A stretch of 64,000 nucleotides of DNA, taken from contig NZ_JABSOE010000001.1 of NCBI RefSeq assembly GCF_013618865.1, forward strand, positions 94,503 through 158,502, given 5' to 3'. Numbering within the stretch: position 1 is the first letter of the stretch; every line of letters begins with the position of its first letter. Under the pieces are notes generated by a model, which searched no databases, had not been told where the DNA came from, and worked only from the letters and a program-made list of their open reading frames with translations. The position numbers were made by a program, and so were the translations under genes. Of this stretch, positions 28,141 through 38,871 are shown one piece after another. This DNA comes from Phocaeicola faecicola (lineage in GTDB: Bacteria > Bacteroidota > Bacteroidia > Bacteroidales > Bacteroidaceae).

Positions 28141-28276
28141 ACCGGAAGGAGGACGGGCCGGCAAGAAGGCATTAATTGGGATTAGAATATATATTTTAGA
28201 ATATATCAGTTCTTAAGTGAATCAGTTTCATTCAGACTTATGAACTTGACAAATTACAATCTTTAAAAATAAACGT

Positions 28277-29737
28277 ATGAGTGAAATTCTTTCTCTGGCT
28301 CCACAGAATGTGTGGAAGCATTTCTATTCGTTGACTCAGATTCCTCGTCCGTCAGGACATCTGAAGAAAATACAGGCATTTTTGCTGGAGTTCGGCAAGA
28401 GTGTAGGTGTCGAAGCGTTTCAGGACGAAGCTGGAAATATAATTTACCGCAAACCGGCTACTCCGGGTATGGAGAACCGCAAGACGGTGATCCTGCAGGC
28501 TCACATGGACATGGTGCCTCAGAAAAACAAGGAAACGGTGCATGACTTTGAAAACGATCCTATCCAGACCTATGTGGACGGTGAATGGGTGAAGGCCAAA
28601 GGTACTACACTGGGTTCCGACAACGGTATGGGTGTGGCTGCAATCATGGCAGTAATGGAAGACAAGACCTTGAAGCACGGTCCGCTGGTAGCCTTGATTA
28701 CTTCCGACGAAGAGACAGGCATGTACGGTGCGTTCGGACTGAAGCCGGGTACGGTGGAAGGAGATATCCTGCTGAACCTGGATTCGGAAGACGAAGGTGA
28801 ACTTTACATCGGTTGTGCCGGTGGTGAAGACCTGACTGCTACCCTGGAATACCGCGAAGAAGAAACCGATCCGGAAGACGTGGCACTGAAAGTGACACTG
28901 AAAGGATTGAGAGGCGGTCATTCAGGTATTCAGATTGGCTGGGGACATGCCAATGCCAATAAGCTGATGGCCCGTTTCATGAACCAGGTGATTGCTTATG
29001 ATGAGGCTTGTCTGGTATCTTGGGAAGGCGGTAACATGCGTAATGCCATTCCACGTGAATGTGAGGTGGTGATTACCGTACCTGAGACTGAAGTGGAAGA
29101 TGTACTGGCCTTTGTAGGCGAATGTGAACAGGTATGGCGCGATGAGTTCGATACCATCGAAGACAACCTCAGCTTCACTGCTGAAAAGGTGGAATTGCCG
29201 AAATACATGGTTCCGGAAGAAATCCGCGACAACCTGGTAGATGCAATCTATGCTTGTCCGAACGGTGTGGAACGTTTCATCCCGACCATTCCGGATACGG
29301 TAGAGACTTCTTCTAACCTGGCCATCGTGGAAATCGCCAATGGAAAGGCTGCCATCAAGGTACTTACCCGCAGCTCACGCGACTCAATGAAGGATTATCG
29401 CAATACGGCCATCGAAAGCTGTTTCTCTATGGCAGGTATGCACGTAGAACGCTCAGGCAGCTACTCAGGCTGGGAACCTAACGTCAACTCTCCGATATTG
29501 CACGCCATGAAGGCCTCTTACAAGGCTCAGTTTGGTGTAGAGCCGGCTGTGAAGGTCATCCATGCCGGTCTGGAATGCGGTATCATCGGAGCAGTGATTC
29601 CGGGACTTGACATGATTTCATTCGGTCCTACACTGCAGTGTCCGCATACTCCGGAAGAACGCTGCAACATCCCGACTGTGGCTAAGTTCTACGAGTTCCT
29701 GGTAGCTACATTGGAAAATACACCGGAAAAGAAATAA
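28277..29737 (+). CDS. pepD: Aminoacyl-histidine dipeptidase (PepD, peptidase family M20)
   Basis: A 486-residue cytosolic metallopeptidase. Metal and catalytic motifs are visible: LQAHMDMVPQ (His and Asp), TTLGSDNGMGVAA (bridging Asp), ITSDEETGMYGAF (catalytic Glu and Glu ligand), LLNLDSEDEGE (Asp ligand) and near the C-terminus FGPTLQCPHTPEERC (His ligand). The insert domain begins near LRGGHSGIQIGWG. It cleaves Xaa-His and other dipeptides. It appears to be a single-gene unit with its own terminator. Confidence 0.95.
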   Translation: MSEILSLAPQNVWKHFYSLTQIPRPSGHLKKIQAFLLEFGKSVGVEAFQDEAGNIIYRKPATPGMENRKTVILQAHMDMVPQKNKETVHDFENDPIQTYVDGEWVKAKGTTLGSDNGMGVAAIMAVMEDKTLKHGPLVALITSDEETGMYGAFGLKPGTVEGDILLNLDSEDEGELYIGCAGGEDLTATLEYREEETDPEDVALKVTLKGLRGGHSGIQIGWGHANANKLMARFMNQVIAYDEACLVSWEGGNMRNAIPRECEVVITVPETEVEDVLAFVGECEQVWRDEFDTIEDNLSFTAEKVELPKYMVPEEIRDNLVDAIYACPNGVERFIPTIPDTVETSSNLAIVEIANGKAAIKVLTRSSRDSMKDYRNTAIESCFSMAGMHVERSGSYSGWEPNVNSPILHAMKASYKAQFGVEPAVKVIHAGLECGIIGAVIPGLDMISFGPTLQCPHTPEERCNIPTVAKFYEFLVATLENTPEKK

Positions 29738-29805
29738 TCCGGCTGGATATTATAAACCCGGCTTGAGAGGGGGGGGATTTTCCTGACTCTCTGGCTGGCT
29801 TGAAC

Positions 29806-29856
29806 AAATCTTTTGGTGGGTGAGTGGTATTTTCTCATCTGCCAAAAGATTTTTTA
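29806..29856 (+). terminator. Terminator after pepD
   Basis: AAATCTTTTGG / CCAAAAGATTT stem with inner GTGAG/CTCAT pairing and a trailing T run. A G8 run lies a little upstream in the gap. Confidence 0.75.
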
Positions 29857-29909
29857 TTTGTGAATGGAACGGTTGGTCAATAAGATTTCAATCTCTCCTA
29901 TTTTTATCA

Positions 29910-29917
29910 TATATTTG
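29910..29917 (+). promoter_or_regulatory. -7 element of the sulfatase gene
   Basis: TATATTTG (TAnnTTTG) 28 nt before the start codon; no clear -33 element. Confidence 0.5.
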
Positions 29918-29945
29918 AAAAAAGTTATTTGTTAATGATTTTACT

Positions 29946-31436
29946 ATGAATGCAAACATGATTTCTTTGGGGATAATGGGGTACTTGAGTTTGTCGGCTG
30001 CAATGGCGGAGACACCTCCTCATATTATATTGATCATGACCGACCAGCATCGTGGGGATGCCTTGGGCTGTATGGGGAATCCGGTAATCTCACCGAACTT
30101 GGATCAGCTTGCGAGCGAAGGAACACTTTATACGAAAGGATATTCCAGTTGCCCGAGCAGTACACCGGCAAGGGCCTGCCTGCTGACAGGACAGTCGCCG
30201 TGGCACACCGGATTGCTGGGATATGGAAATGTGCCTGTAAACTGTCAGTATGAAATGCCGCAGATGCTGCGCGATCTGGGGTACTATACGTTTGGCATCG
30301 GTAAGATGCATTGGCATCCTCAGCGAATCAAACACGGTTTCCATGAAGTTTTGTTGGACGAAAGCGGCCGTATTGAAGATGAGAATTTTGAGAGCGACTA
30401 TCGCAAATGGTTCCAGTTGAACTGCCCCGGAGGAAATCCGGATACGACAGGAATCGGATGGAACGATCATCAGGCAGGGATATATAAGCTGAAGGAAGAG
30501 TTGCATCCTACCCGCTGGACTTCTGAAATGGCCTGTCAGCTGATACAGCACTATGACAACGCGTCTCCCTTGTTCCTGAAAGTGTCCTTTGCACGTCCGC
30601 ACAGTCCGTACGACCCGCCTCGCCGGTTTTATGAGATGTATGAGAAGGTAAATATTCCGGGGCCTGCAAAAGGAGAATGGTGTTCCCGTTATGAGCAATT
30701 ATTGAATCCGGAGCAGGTGGCTACTGATGCACCTTACGGCAACTTCGGTGATGAGTATGCTAAGAATTCCAAGCGGCATTATTATGCCAGCATTACCTTT
30801 ATTGACGAGGAAATCGGTAAGATTATCCAGGCATTGAAAGAAAAAGGAATGTATGACAACTCACTGATTGTCTTTGTATCCGACCATGGAGATATGATGG
30901 GCGACCATTATCACTGGCGGAAGACATATCCGTACGAGGGTTCCGTGCATATTCCTTATATCGTCAAATGGCCTGCAGCCTTGCACATTGCTCTCGGAAA
31001 AGTCGAGCAGCCGGTAGAACTCAGGGATGTGCTGCCTACCTTCCTGGAAATCGCTGGAGGAGAGGTTCCTGCACAGATGGACGGAAAGTCCGTGTTGCAG
31101 TTGGCGAAGGGAGATACCAGAGGCTGGAGAGAATTCCTGGACCTGGAACATGCTACCTGCTACAGTGACGATAATTACTGGATGGCACTGACCGACGGAA
31201 AACTGAAGTATATCTGGAATTTTAATAACGGTTCTGAAATGCTTTTCGACCTGGAAAAGGATCCTCAGGAGCTGAAGAATGTGGTGGATAACAAGAAATA
31301 TTCAAGCCGGATCAAGGTGATGCGTCAGGCATTGGTGGCTCATCTTCAGGAAAGGGGAGAGGAGTTTGTAAAAGACGGAAAGCCGGTTATCCGGCAGAAA
31401 ACGATGCTATACGGACCTAATTATAATAAAAAGTAA
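29946..31436 (+). CDS. Serine-type sulfatase (family S1), periplasmic
   Basis: A 496-residue arylsulfatase-type enzyme with an N-terminal signal peptide ending near MAE. The maturation motif is S72-T-P-A-R76 in SCPSSTPARACLLTG; the residue converted to formylglycine is serine, so it depends on an anaerobic sulfatase-maturating enzyme, as in Bacteroides generally. Metal-ligand regions are LIMTDQHRGD and VFVSDHGDMMGDH. It removes sulfate esters from a carbohydrate. No glycan-uptake genes (SusC/D) lie nearby, so the substrate is open and it looks like an orphan enzyme. Confidence 0.92.
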   Translation: MNANMISLGIMGYLSLSAAMAETPPHIILIMTDQHRGDALGCMGNPVISPNLDQLASEGTLYTKGYSSCPSSTPARACLLTGQSPWHTGLLGYGNVPVNCQYEMPQMLRDLGYYTFGIGKMHWHPQRIKHGFHEVLLDESGRIEDENFESDYRKWFQLNCPGGNPDTTGIGWNDHQAGIYKLKEELHPTRWTSEMACQLIQHYDNASPLFLKVSFARPHSPYDPPRRFYEMYEKVNIPGPAKGEWCSRYEQLLNPEQVATDAPYGNFGDEYAKNSKRHYYASITFIDEEIGKIIQALKEKGMYDNSLIVFVSDHGDMMGDHYHWRKTYPYEGSVHIPYIVKWPAALHIALGKVEQPVELRDVLPTFLEIAGGEVPAQMDGKSVLQLAKGDTRGWREFLDLEHATCYSDDNYWMALTDGKLKYIWNFNNGSEMLFDLEKDPQELKNVVDNKKYSSRIKVMRQALVAHLQERGEEFVKDGKPVIRQKTMLYGPNYNKK

Positions 31437-31476
31437 TTGCATGGCACAAATGTGTCAGACCGTATCGGTAGATATG

Positions 31477-31519
31477 AAAAATCCTCCCTCGCCAATGTAC
31501 GGCGGGGGAGGATTTTTTT
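31477..31519. terminator. Bidirectional terminator between the sulfatase gene and nuoN
   Basis: AAAATCCTCCCTCGCC / GGCGGGGGAGGATTTT hairpin with A and T runs on the two sides, between convergent genes. Confidence 0.8.
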
Positions 31520-31537
31520 GCTTGTATGTCGCTGTGA

Positions 31538-32956
31538 TTATTGTGCGTCCAACTGTTCCAGTACCGTGTAGATGCTGCTGCAGATACCGAAAAGGATGAC
31601 TCCTGCGAAACAGATAGCAAGAGAAACCCGGGTAAGCAGGCTGCTGCGGAACGCCGGAATCGGCTGGTCGTTCGGAGTGATGTACATGGCTTTCACGATA
31701 AGCAGGTAATAATACAGTGAGATGATGGTATTGACCAATGCCAGGAAAACTACCAGCCAGTGTCCGGCATGGAAGGCCGAAGCAAAGACAAAGAACTTAG
31801 AGAAGAATCCGGCAAACGGAGGAATACCTGCCAGTGAGAAGAGGGCAAGTGTCATCACAAAAGTCAGTCGGGGATTGGTCTGGTAGAGGCCGTTGTAGGC
31901 ATCCCGGTCGACAGTTCCCTGGTGATGCTGTTCTACGGTGCTGATTACACCGAAGACTGCCAGGTTGGCTACAATGTAAACTACCACGTAGTATACCAGT
32001 GAAGCCATACCCTGTGTAGAGGCTCCCAATACTGCCAGCATGATGTAGCCTGCCTGTGAGATACTACTGTAGGCCATGAATCGCTTCAGGTCTTTCTGCA
32101 GGATGGCGAAAATGTTGGCAATGGTGATGGTTACCACGATTACCACTTCCAGCAACAGACTCCAGTTGTCTGCCATCGGTGCAAATACCCGGAGAAGGAT
32201 GTTCATCAGGGCGAAGGCAGCCGCTCCCTTGGAGATGACTGAAAGGTAGCCGCTCACTGTAGTGGGGGCTCCCTGGTAGGTATCGGGTGTCCACATATGG
32301 AAAGGTACAAGACTCAGCTTGAATCCCAGTCCGGCAAAGAAGAATACCATGGCCATGATCTGAAGTGGAGTACCGCTGATGTGAGCAGTAATATCACTGA
32401 AGTACATGGTTCCGCAGGTTCCGTAGATAAGTGACAGACCGTAGAGCATCAATGCCGATGAGAACATGGAGCTGAGGATGAACTTGGCTCCGGCCTCGGC
32501 GCTGTGGCTCCGGTATTTGTCGAAGGCTACCAGGCAGGCCATAGGGATACTTGCCAGTTCCAGGCCTACATAGAAAATCAGAAAACTGCCGGCACTTACC
32601 ATGTAGTACATACCCAAGAGGGTAGAAAGGGTCAGCAGGTAGAATTCACCGGCCTTATGACGGGTGTCCGGGCGTGAGAGCCAGGTATCTGCCTGCAGGA
32701 ATACGAGCAGGGTACCTGCAGTCAATATGGTTTTTACCACCGAAGTCATCGGGGTATTGTGGTACATGCCTCCGAAAGCTTCTCCGGTAGAAGGTATGAG
32801 GTTCAGGGCAATCTGAACCACCAGCAGGCCACAGGCCAATACCTGAAGAGGCTTGTGTGCAGGGGCTTTCATTATCAGGTCGGCTACCAGTATGATGATC
32901 AGGATAAGCGCCAGACTGATTTCTGCCTGCATGGAAAATAAATTGCTTATATCCAT
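31538..32956 (-). CDS. nuoN: NADH-quinone oxidoreductase subunit N
   Basis: A 472-residue antiporter-like membrane subunit of complex I with about 14 hydrophobic segments. Typical features are [18 protein letters not shown] (conserved TM5 Glu in this family), [24 protein letters not shown] (TM7 Lys) and [19 protein letters not shown]. It is one of three proton-pumping subunits and the last gene of the nuo operon. Confidence 0.95.
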   Translation of the reverse strand: MDISNLFSMQAEISLALILIIILVADLIMKAPAHKPLQVLACGLLVVQIALNLIPSTGEAFGGMYHNTPMTSVVKTILTAGTLLVFLQADTWLSRPDTRHKAGEFYLLTLSTLLGMYYMVSAGSFLIFYVGLELASIPMACLVAFDKYRSHSAEAGAKFILSSMFSSALMLYGLSLIYGTCGTMYFSDITAHISGTPLQIMAMVFFFAGLGFKLSLVPFHMWTPDTYQGAPTTVSGYLSVISKGAAAFALMNILLRVFAPMADNWSLLLEVVIVVTITIANIFAILQKDLKRFMAYSSISQAGYIMLAVLGASTQGMASLVYYVVVYIVANLAVFGVISTVEQHHQGTVDRDAYNGLYQTNPRLTFVMTLALFSLAGIPPFAGFFSKFFVFASAFHAGHWLVVFLALVNTIISLYYYLLIVKAMYITPNDQPIPAFRSSLLTRVSLAICFAGVILFGICSSIYTVLEQLDAQ

Positions 32957-32989
32957 TGTTTTTCTTTTTTAATTGATTCGATAACTAAA

Positions 32990-34471
32990 TTAGAGTCCCA
33001 GTTGGCTGATGATCGGTTCCACACTGCCACTGATGAGGTGACTTACCCAGTAAGGAGCCAGTCCCAGTCCGGCTACGGCAATGATCAGACAGATTACGGC
33101 AAAGCGTTCGTCCCAGGTAGCGTCTGTCAGCTTCAGGTGCTCCGGATTCTTGCAGGTACCGTACAGGATTTTTCCTACCACACGCAGGATGTAGACTGCG
33201 GTGATGACAATACTCATTGTCGCAATTACCGTACAGGTGCGGTGGAACAAGTCCGGATGCTGGAATGAACCTACAAATACGGTCATTTCTGCCACGAATC
33301 CGCTCAATCCCGGCAGACCGAGGTTGGCCAGACCGGCAATGACATAACCTACTGCCAGGAAAGGCATGATTTTCATCAGTCCGCTCAACTGGCGGATGTC
33401 ACGTGTGTGGGTACGTCCGTAGATCATACCGATCAGTGCAAAGAAGAGGGCAGTCATCAGACCGTGGCTCAACATTTGCAGGATGGCTCCGGTGGCACTG
33501 ACACGGGTCATCATCAGCAGGGCAAACAATACCAGTCCGCAGTGGCTCACTGAAGAATAGGCATTGATGTATTTCAGGTCGGTCTGGACAACCGCACTGA
33601 AGGCTCCGTAAACTACCGAAATCGTGGTGAGTACCAGGAAGAAATCTCCCCAGATGGCAGCTCCGGTCGGCATCAGGAACATGGCGATGCGGAAACATCC
33701 GTAACCTCCCAGCTTCATCAGTACGCCGGCATGCAGCATACTGACTGCAGTCGGTGCTGAGGCATGACCGTCAGGGCTCCAGGTATGGAAGGGGAACAAG
33801 GCTCCCAGCACACCGAATCCCAGGAAGATGGCAGGGAAGAAAATGCGCTGCATCTCGGTCGGTATCTTGTGGTGGACAATTTCAAGAATATTCATGGTCT
33901 CTGCTCCGGCACCGTAGTAGATACCCAGGATTCCGATGAGCAGGAAGGCCGATCCACCCATCAGCATCAGCGTCAGCTTCATGGCGGCATATTCCTTCTT
34001 TCCGCTTCCCCATACTCCGATGAGCAGGTACATCGGAATCAAAGCCACTTCGTAGAACATGAACATGGTGAACAGGTCGGTAGAAATGAAGAATCCGAAC
34101 ACTCCGATGCTCAGCAGGGTAAACCAAAGGAAGTATTCTTTGGTCATGGGTTTCAGCTTCCAGGAAGCGAAGGTTCCGGTAAAGACAATGATGGCACTCA
34201 GCAGCAGCATGACTACGGAGATTCCGTCGACTCCTACCGAGTAGCAGATATGGAGGGGTGCATACCAGGAAATACTGTCAGTAAAAAGCATCTCTTCCGT
34301 AGCACCGGCATTACGCAGCCCGATGTAGGATACGGTGAGATATGCGGCCAGCAACAGGAGCAGGGAAGAACCTGCCACCATTACTCCACGGACCTGGTTC
34401 ACGTTGCGGGCCATCCACAGTCCCAGCAACATCAACAAGGGTATTAAAACAAAAAGACTTAATAAGTTCAT
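32990..34471 (-). CDS. nuoM: NADH-quinone oxidoreductase subunit M
   Basis: A 493-residue antiporter-like subunit with about 14 membrane segments. Key features are LFTMFMFYEVALIPMYLLIG (TM5 Glu), VLGALFPFHTWSPDGHASAPTAVSM (TM7 region; the usual Lys position lies before FPFHTW) and NAYSSVSHCGLVLFAL. It forms a proton channel in the membrane arm of complex I. The gene follows nuoL by 18 nt. Confidence 0.95.
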   Translation of the reverse strand: MNLLSLFVLIPLLMLLGLWMARNVNQVRGVMVAGSSLLLLLAAYLTVSYIGLRNAGATEEMLFTDSISWYAPLHICYSVGVDGISVVMLLLSAIIVFTGTFASWKLKPMTKEYFLWFTLLSIGVFGFFISTDLFTMFMFYEVALIPMYLLIGVWGSGKKEYAAMKLTLMLMGGSAFLLIGILGIYYGAGAETMNILEIVHHKIPTEMQRIFFPAIFLGFGVLGALFPFHTWSPDGHASAPTAVSMLHAGVLMKLGGYGCFRIAMFLMPTGAAIWGDFFLVLTTISVVYGAFSAVVQTDLKYINAYSSVSHCGLVLFALLMMTRVSATGAILQMLSHGLMTALFFALIGMIYGRTHTRDIRQLSGLMKIMPFLAVGYVIAGLANLGLPGLSGFVAEMTVFVGSFQHPDLFHRTCTVIATMSIVITAVYILRVVGKILYGTCKNPEHLKLTDATWDERFAVICLIIAVAGLGLAPYWVSHLISGSVEPIISQLGL

Positions 34472-34489
34472 AGGATAATGTCTCTATTC

Positions 34490-36379
34490 TTAGTTCAACA
34501 ATAAGATGAGTGTCAGCAGGATGATGCCTCCCAGGAACCACATGGTATAGCTCTGGATCTTTCCGCTCTGAATGGGTTGTACCGTTTCTCCGGCAGCGTG
34601 GGTGCTCCATGCCATGAAGTTCATGAACTGGTCGATGACGTGGCGGTCGAACCATGCCAGCGGAGTGGAAACGCAGCGGAAGATGATTCTCTTGGTCACG
34701 AACAACCAGATTTCATCCATATAGAAACGCTTGTAGGCGGCACGGTGCAGGGTGCTGAAACGGCTTGCCAGCTGTTCGGCTACCGGCTGTTTTTCGCGTG
34801 CATACATCCAGGTGGCGAGCAGGATGGCAACTACGGCCACAACGATGCTGGTAACAGCCACCTGAGTGTTCAGGCGAATGTCATAGCTTTCTCCGTTGGA
34901 CGATACGAAATGTCCGAAAGGAATGAATCCTGCCACCAGGGTGACTGCCGCCAGGAACATCAGCGGGAAGGTCATGGTGAGCGGACTTTCGTGCGGGGTG
35001 TGGTGTGCATGAAGTTCTTTGTTTTCCTTGCCCCAGAAAATACAGTAGTACAGACGGAACATGTAGAAGGCGGTCATACCGGCAATCAGGGTCATGATCC
35101 ATCCGATGGCGGGACTGAATGCGAAGCAGGCAGTCAGGATTTCATCTTTGGAGAAGAAACCTGAGAAAGGAGGGATACCTGCGATGGCCAGACAGGCAAT
35201 GCCGAAGGTGATGTGAGTAATCGGCATATACTTGCGGAGACCACCCATGGTTTCCATCTCATTGCTGTGTACGGCATGAATAATACATCCGGCTCCCAGG
35301 AAGAGCAGGGCCTTGAACATGGCGTGTGTGAAAAGGTGGAACATGCTGGCCATGTATCCCAGACCACCTTCGTGCGGGTGCATGGCGGTGCAGACACCCA
35401 GGGCTACCATCATGAATCCAATCTGTGAGATGGTAGAGAAGGCAAGCACACGCTTGATATCGCTCTGTACGCAGGCTACGGAAGCTGCATAGAATGCGGT
35501 GAACGCACCTACCCAGGCAATGGCATGCAGGGTATGGGGAGCAAATCCGATGAAAAGCGGGAACATTCGTGCTACCAGGTAAACTCCGGCTACCACCATG
35601 GTGGCTGCATGGATCAGGGCACTGACCGGAGTCGGGCCTTCCATTGCGTCGGGCAACCAGATATGGAGGGGGAACATGGCACTTTTTCCGGCACCTCCCA
35701 CGAACATCAGTCCCAAAGCCCACGGCAGTACCATGCCGGCTTTCATCAGCTGTTCCTCACCCGGCGTAAAGGTGAAGGTCTGCATGTAGTATCCGTAAAT
35801 CAGAATACCGATGAGGAAGCCCAGGTCGGCAAAACGAGTCACGATAAAGGCTTTTTTGCTGGCTGCAATGGCCTCCGGCTTGGTATAATAGAAACCGATG
35901 AGCAGGTAAGAGGAAACACCTACCAGCTCCCAGAATACGTACATCTGGAAGATATTGGTAGCCACTACCAGTCCGAGCATGGAGAAGGTGAAAAGTGAAA
36001 GGAAAGCGTAGTAACGCTGGAATCCCTTTTCTCCTTTCATGTATCCGAATGAGTAGATGTGTACCATCAGAGAAACGGTAGAGATGACTACCAGCATCAT
36101 GACCGAAATCGGATCGAGGAGGATGCCCATGTCAATGTGCAGCGATTCGGTGAAGGGCAGCCATTGGAAATTCCATGGAGTGAGTGTTGCATACACTCCT
36201 TCGGCCGTACGCGGTGCAGTGAAGTAGTTGAAGGCTGTCAGGTAACTGAGCAGTGTCACTCCTGTCAGTGAAAGTGTACCGATCAGTCCGGCCAGCCGGT
36301 GCTTCATATACATACCCGTCAGTCCCAGAATCAGGAAGCTGAGTATCGGAAGCAAGAGAATTAAAATCGTATATTCCAT
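34490..36379 (-). CDS. nuoL: NADH-quinone oxidoreductase subunit L
   Basis: A 629-residue membrane subunit, the length usual for NuoL, with about 16 hydrophobic segments and the long C-terminal lateral-helix region (from about 520). Seen: MYVFWELVGVSSYLLIGFYY (TM5 Glu), GAGKSAMFPLHIWLPDAMEGPTP (TM7 Lys), and LAFSTISQIGFMMVALG. It is the distal proton-pumping subunit of complex I. The gap to nuoK is 29 nt. Confidence 0.96.
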   Translation of the reverse strand: MEYTILILLLPILSFLILGLTGMYMKHRLAGLIGTLSLTGVTLLSYLTAFNYFTAPRTAEGVYATLTPWNFQWLPFTESLHIDMGILLDPISVMMLVVISTVSLMVHIYSFGYMKGEKGFQRYYAFLSLFTFSMLGLVVATNIFQMYVFWELVGVSSYLLIGFYYTKPEAIAASKKAFIVTRFADLGFLIGILIYGYYMQTFTFTPGEEQLMKAGMVLPWALGLMFVGGAGKSAMFPLHIWLPDAMEGPTPVSALIHAATMVVAGVYLVARMFPLFIGFAPHTLHAIAWVGAFTAFYAASVACVQSDIKRVLAFSTISQIGFMMVALGVCTAMHPHEGGLGYMASMFHLFTHAMFKALLFLGAGCIIHAVHSNEMETMGGLRKYMPITHITFGIACLAIAGIPPFSGFFSKDEILTACFAFSPAIGWIMTLIAGMTAFYMFRLYYCIFWGKENKELHAHHTPHESPLTMTFPLMFLAAVTLVAGFIPFGHFVSSNGESYDIRLNTQVAVTSIVVAVVAILLATWMYAREKQPVAEQLASRFSTLHRAAYKRFYMDEIWLFVTKRIIFRCVSTPLAWFDRHVIDQFMNFMAWSTHAAGETVQPIQSGKIQSYTMWFLGGIILLTLILLLN

Positions 36380-36408
36380 AATAATCTTTTAATTTCGTGA
36401 GTTCTGGG

Positions 36409-36726
36409 TTATCCTTTCATATCTGTAATGTCATCCGTAAGTACCTGCTTGATGTTGCGGTATACGTTGATGATGATGGCAATGGCCACAGCGGTTTCTG
36501 CTGCAGCGATGGCAATGCCGAACAGGCTGAAGAAGTGACCTTCCAGCTGGTCGGGGAAAAGATAACGGTTGAATACGGCAAAGTTGATGTTGGTGGCATT
36601 CAGCATCAATTCAACTGAAATAAGCAGTGCCAGCAGGTTCTTGCGGGTAAAGAAACCATATATTCCGCAAAACATCATGACCGTGCTGATCACCAGATAA
36701 TGTATAACGTGTATTTCTAATTCCAT
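36409..36726 (-). CDS. nuoK: NADH-quinone oxidoreductase subunit K
   Basis: A 105-residue protein with three transmembrane helices. It has the family's LISVELMLNATNINFAVF with the conserved membrane Glu and a second one in AIAAAETAVAIAIIINVYR. The subunit is part of the E-channel that couples electron transfer to proton movement. Confidence 0.94.
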   Translation of the reverse strand: MELEIHVIHYLVISTVMMFCGIYGFFTRKNLLALLISVELMLNATNINFAVFNRYLFPDQLEGHFFSLFGIAIAAAETAVAIAIIINVYRNIKQVLTDDITDMKG

Positions 36727-36739
36727 AATGCTGAGGGAT

Positions 36740-37255
36740 TTATTTTTCTTTTCGTGCGATTAAGATACTTCCTATCATACAGGCAAGCAGCAATACGCTC
36801 ACTACTTCGAAAGGTAAAACAAACTGATGTTTTCCGGTGCCGATAAGCGCCAGACCGATTTCACGTGCCGGAAGTTCCACTCCCTGCGGAATCATGTTGA
36901 GAGCAAATCCGTTGGTGAATACCAGGAAGAGTACCAGTGCGGCACCTGCTAGGGTAGTCAGCAGTACACTGACAAGCTTGGCCTTCCGGATTTTGTATTT
37001 CATGTCTTTGTCCGACTGGGTCAGCAGGATAGAGAATACATACAATACCACAATACCTCCGGCATAGACCATCAGCTGTACCGCACCCAGGAAAGTGTAT
37101 CCCAGGATACCGTAAAGAGCGCCTGTACCGAACAGAACAAACAGCAGATAGGTGGCAGCGCGCAGGATTTTACCTGTGGTGACTGCCAGAACAGAGCAGA
37201 CTGCAATGGCTGCAGCTACTACATAAAATGCGATTTCTTGAAGTGTTATTCCCAT
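36740..37255 (-). CDS. nuoJ: NADH-quinone oxidoreductase subunit J
   Basis: A 171-residue membrane protein with five hydrophobic segments; AVQLMVYAGGIVVLYVFSILL is the NuoJ signature containing the TM3 pi-bulge region. It lies 13 nt before nuoK and 8 nt after nuoI. Confidence 0.94.
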   Translation of the reverse strand: MGITLQEIAFYVVAAAIAVCSVLAVTTGKILRAATYLLFVLFGTGALYGILGYTFLGAVQLMVYAGGIVVLYVFSILLTQSDKDMKYKIRKAKLVSVLLTTLAGAALVLFLVFTNGFALNMIPQGVELPAREIGLALIGTGKHQFVLPFEVVSVLLLACMIGSILIARKEK

Positions 37256-37263
37256 TTTCTTGT

Positions 37264-37731
37264 TTATTTGGCAAGTGTTGAACCTTCGTGGTTGAGTGTC
37301 TGAACCAGTTTTTCTTTCTCGAATACGGCGTTTTCAAAATCGTTGCTGAATTCGATGGCGCCGTGAGGACAGGCATTGACACACAACTGGCAGAACATGC
37401 ATGATCCTAAGTTGTATTCGTATTTGACAAGATATTTCTTTTTCTTGCCTTCTTCATCTTCCCGGGTTTCTGAGATGACTTTGATGGTGCCGTTCGGGCA
37501 AGCCATCTGGCACAGTCCGCAGGCAACACAGTGGTGCTGGTTCTCTGCATTGTGTACCATAATCAGCCGGGCACGGTGGCGTTCCGGAATGTGGAGCGTC
37601 GTGTGACGGTTTTCAGGATACTGTTCGGTGACCTTAGGCTGCCAGAATACTTTCATGGAAGTGCGCATACCTGTCAGCAGACTCTTTACTCCGGAAACAT
37701 ATCCTTTGATATATGAATTGAAACTACTCAT
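37264..37731 (-). CDS. nuoI: NADH-quinone oxidoreductase subunit I (2 x [4Fe-4S])
   Basis: A 155-residue iron-sulfur subunit carrying two CxxCxxCxxxCP clusters: CVACGLCQMACP and CMFCQLCVNACP. It passes electrons through the peripheral arm to cluster N2. Since the NADH-oxidising subunits E, F and G are not encoded in this operon, NuoI is the likely entry region for another electron donor such as reduced ferredoxin; this is inference. Confidence 0.95.
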   Translation of the reverse strand: MSSFNSYIKGYVSGVKSLLTGMRTSMKVFWQPKVTEQYPENRHTTLHIPERHRARLIMVHNAENQHHCVACGLCQMACPNGTIKVISETREDEEGKKKKYLVKYEYNLGSCMFCQLCVNACPHGAIEFSNDFENAVFEKEKLVQTLNHEGSTLAK

Positions 37732-37756
37732 TGTCTTAAATTTATTAGTCAGTTAA

Positions 37757-38848
37757 TTAAAATACCCAGCCGAATACCTTGCAGACTGTCATGGCGAGCA
37801 GTACCAGCAGTGACAGCGGCATCAGGTATTTCCATTCCAGAATCAGTACCTGGTCGATACGGAGACGGGGGAAGGTCCAGCGTATCCACATCAGGAGGAA
37901 GACGATAAAGAAGGTCTTTCCTACAAACCAGAGTACACCGGGGATGTAGTCCATTACGGCGTTGAAGCCATCAAGGCCTGCAATGTGCAAAGGCATCCAT
38001 CCGCCCAGGAAAAGAGTGGTTGCGATACCGGCGGTAATGAAGAGGTTCAGGTATTCTGCCAGATAGAAGAATCCGAAATGCATACCCGAATATTCCGTAT
38101 GGTAACCGGCGGTAAGTTCCTGTTCTGCTTCTGCCAGGTCGAACGGGCCACGGTTGGCTTCCGCATTACCGGCAATCAGGTAGATGATGAAGGCTACAAT
38201 GGCTGGCAGATGGCCTTTGAAGATGTTCCATCCGTTGGCCTGGTTGTTTACGATTTCCTGAATGTCCATCGTGCCGCTCATCATGACCATGGTGAGTACC
38301 ACCAGTCCGATGGACAGTTCGTAACTGATGATCATCGCTCCGCTTCGTACCGCTCCGATCAGCGTATACTTGCTGTTACTACTCCATCCGGCAAGCAGAA
38401 TACCCAGTACGCCGATGGAAGAAGCTGCCAGAACGAAGAAAATACCGATGTTCATGTGAAGGATTTCTCCTCCCTTGTTCCATGGCAGACAGGAGAAAGT
38501 CAGGATGGAAGCCAGAATCACCAGGAACGGAGCCAGGTTGTACAGGAAATGGTCGGACTTTTTCAGTTCGATGATTTCCTTGGTCAGGATTTTCAATACG
38601 TCGGCCGGTACCTGGAGCAATCCTCCCTTACCTCCTACACGGTTCGGACCGATACGGCACTGGAAGGCCGCACATACCTTACGTTCCATGTAGATCAGGA
38701 TAATGGCCAAGACGGCATAAAGTACCAGAATGAAGACTCCGACTGCCAGTCCTTCCAGAAAAATGGCCAGCTCTTCGGGCATAATACTGCATAATGCAGC
38801 ATGAATGGCCGTCAATAAAGGTTGAAGGTTATAATAATCTAAAAACAT
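37757..38848 (-). CDS. nuoH: NADH-quinone oxidoreductase subunit H
   Basis: A 363-residue membrane subunit with about eight hydrophobic segments. Conserved features are [26 protein letters not shown], the acidic loop [20 protein letters not shown] and [13 protein letters not shown]. It forms part of the quinone-binding site at the junction of the two arms. Confidence 0.95.
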   Translation of the reverse strand: MFLDYYNLQPLLTAIHAALCSIMPEELAIFLEGLAVGVFILVLYAVLAIILIYMERKVCAAFQCRIGPNRVGGKGGLLQVPADVLKILTKEIIELKKSDHFLYNLAPFLVILASILTFSCLPWNKGGEILHMNIGIFFVLAASSIGVLGILLAGWSSNSKYTLIGAVRSGAMIISYELSIGLVVLTMVMMSGTMDIQEIVNNQANGWNIFKGHLPAIVAFIIYLIAGNAEANRGPFDLAEAEQELTAGYHTEYSGMHFGFFYLAEYLNLFITAGIATTLFLGGWMPLHIAGLDGFNAVMDYIPGVLWFVGKTFFIVFLLMWIRWTFPRLRIDQVLILEWKYLMPLSLLVLLAMTVCKVFGWVF

Positions 38849-38871
38849 AATTACTAATTGAAGGGTTATAC

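Noticed and set aside
29769..29776. G8 run after pepD as a further phase-variable tract
   Set aside because: It is intergenic, after a stop codon and before a terminator, and 170 nt from the next start; no frame depends on it.
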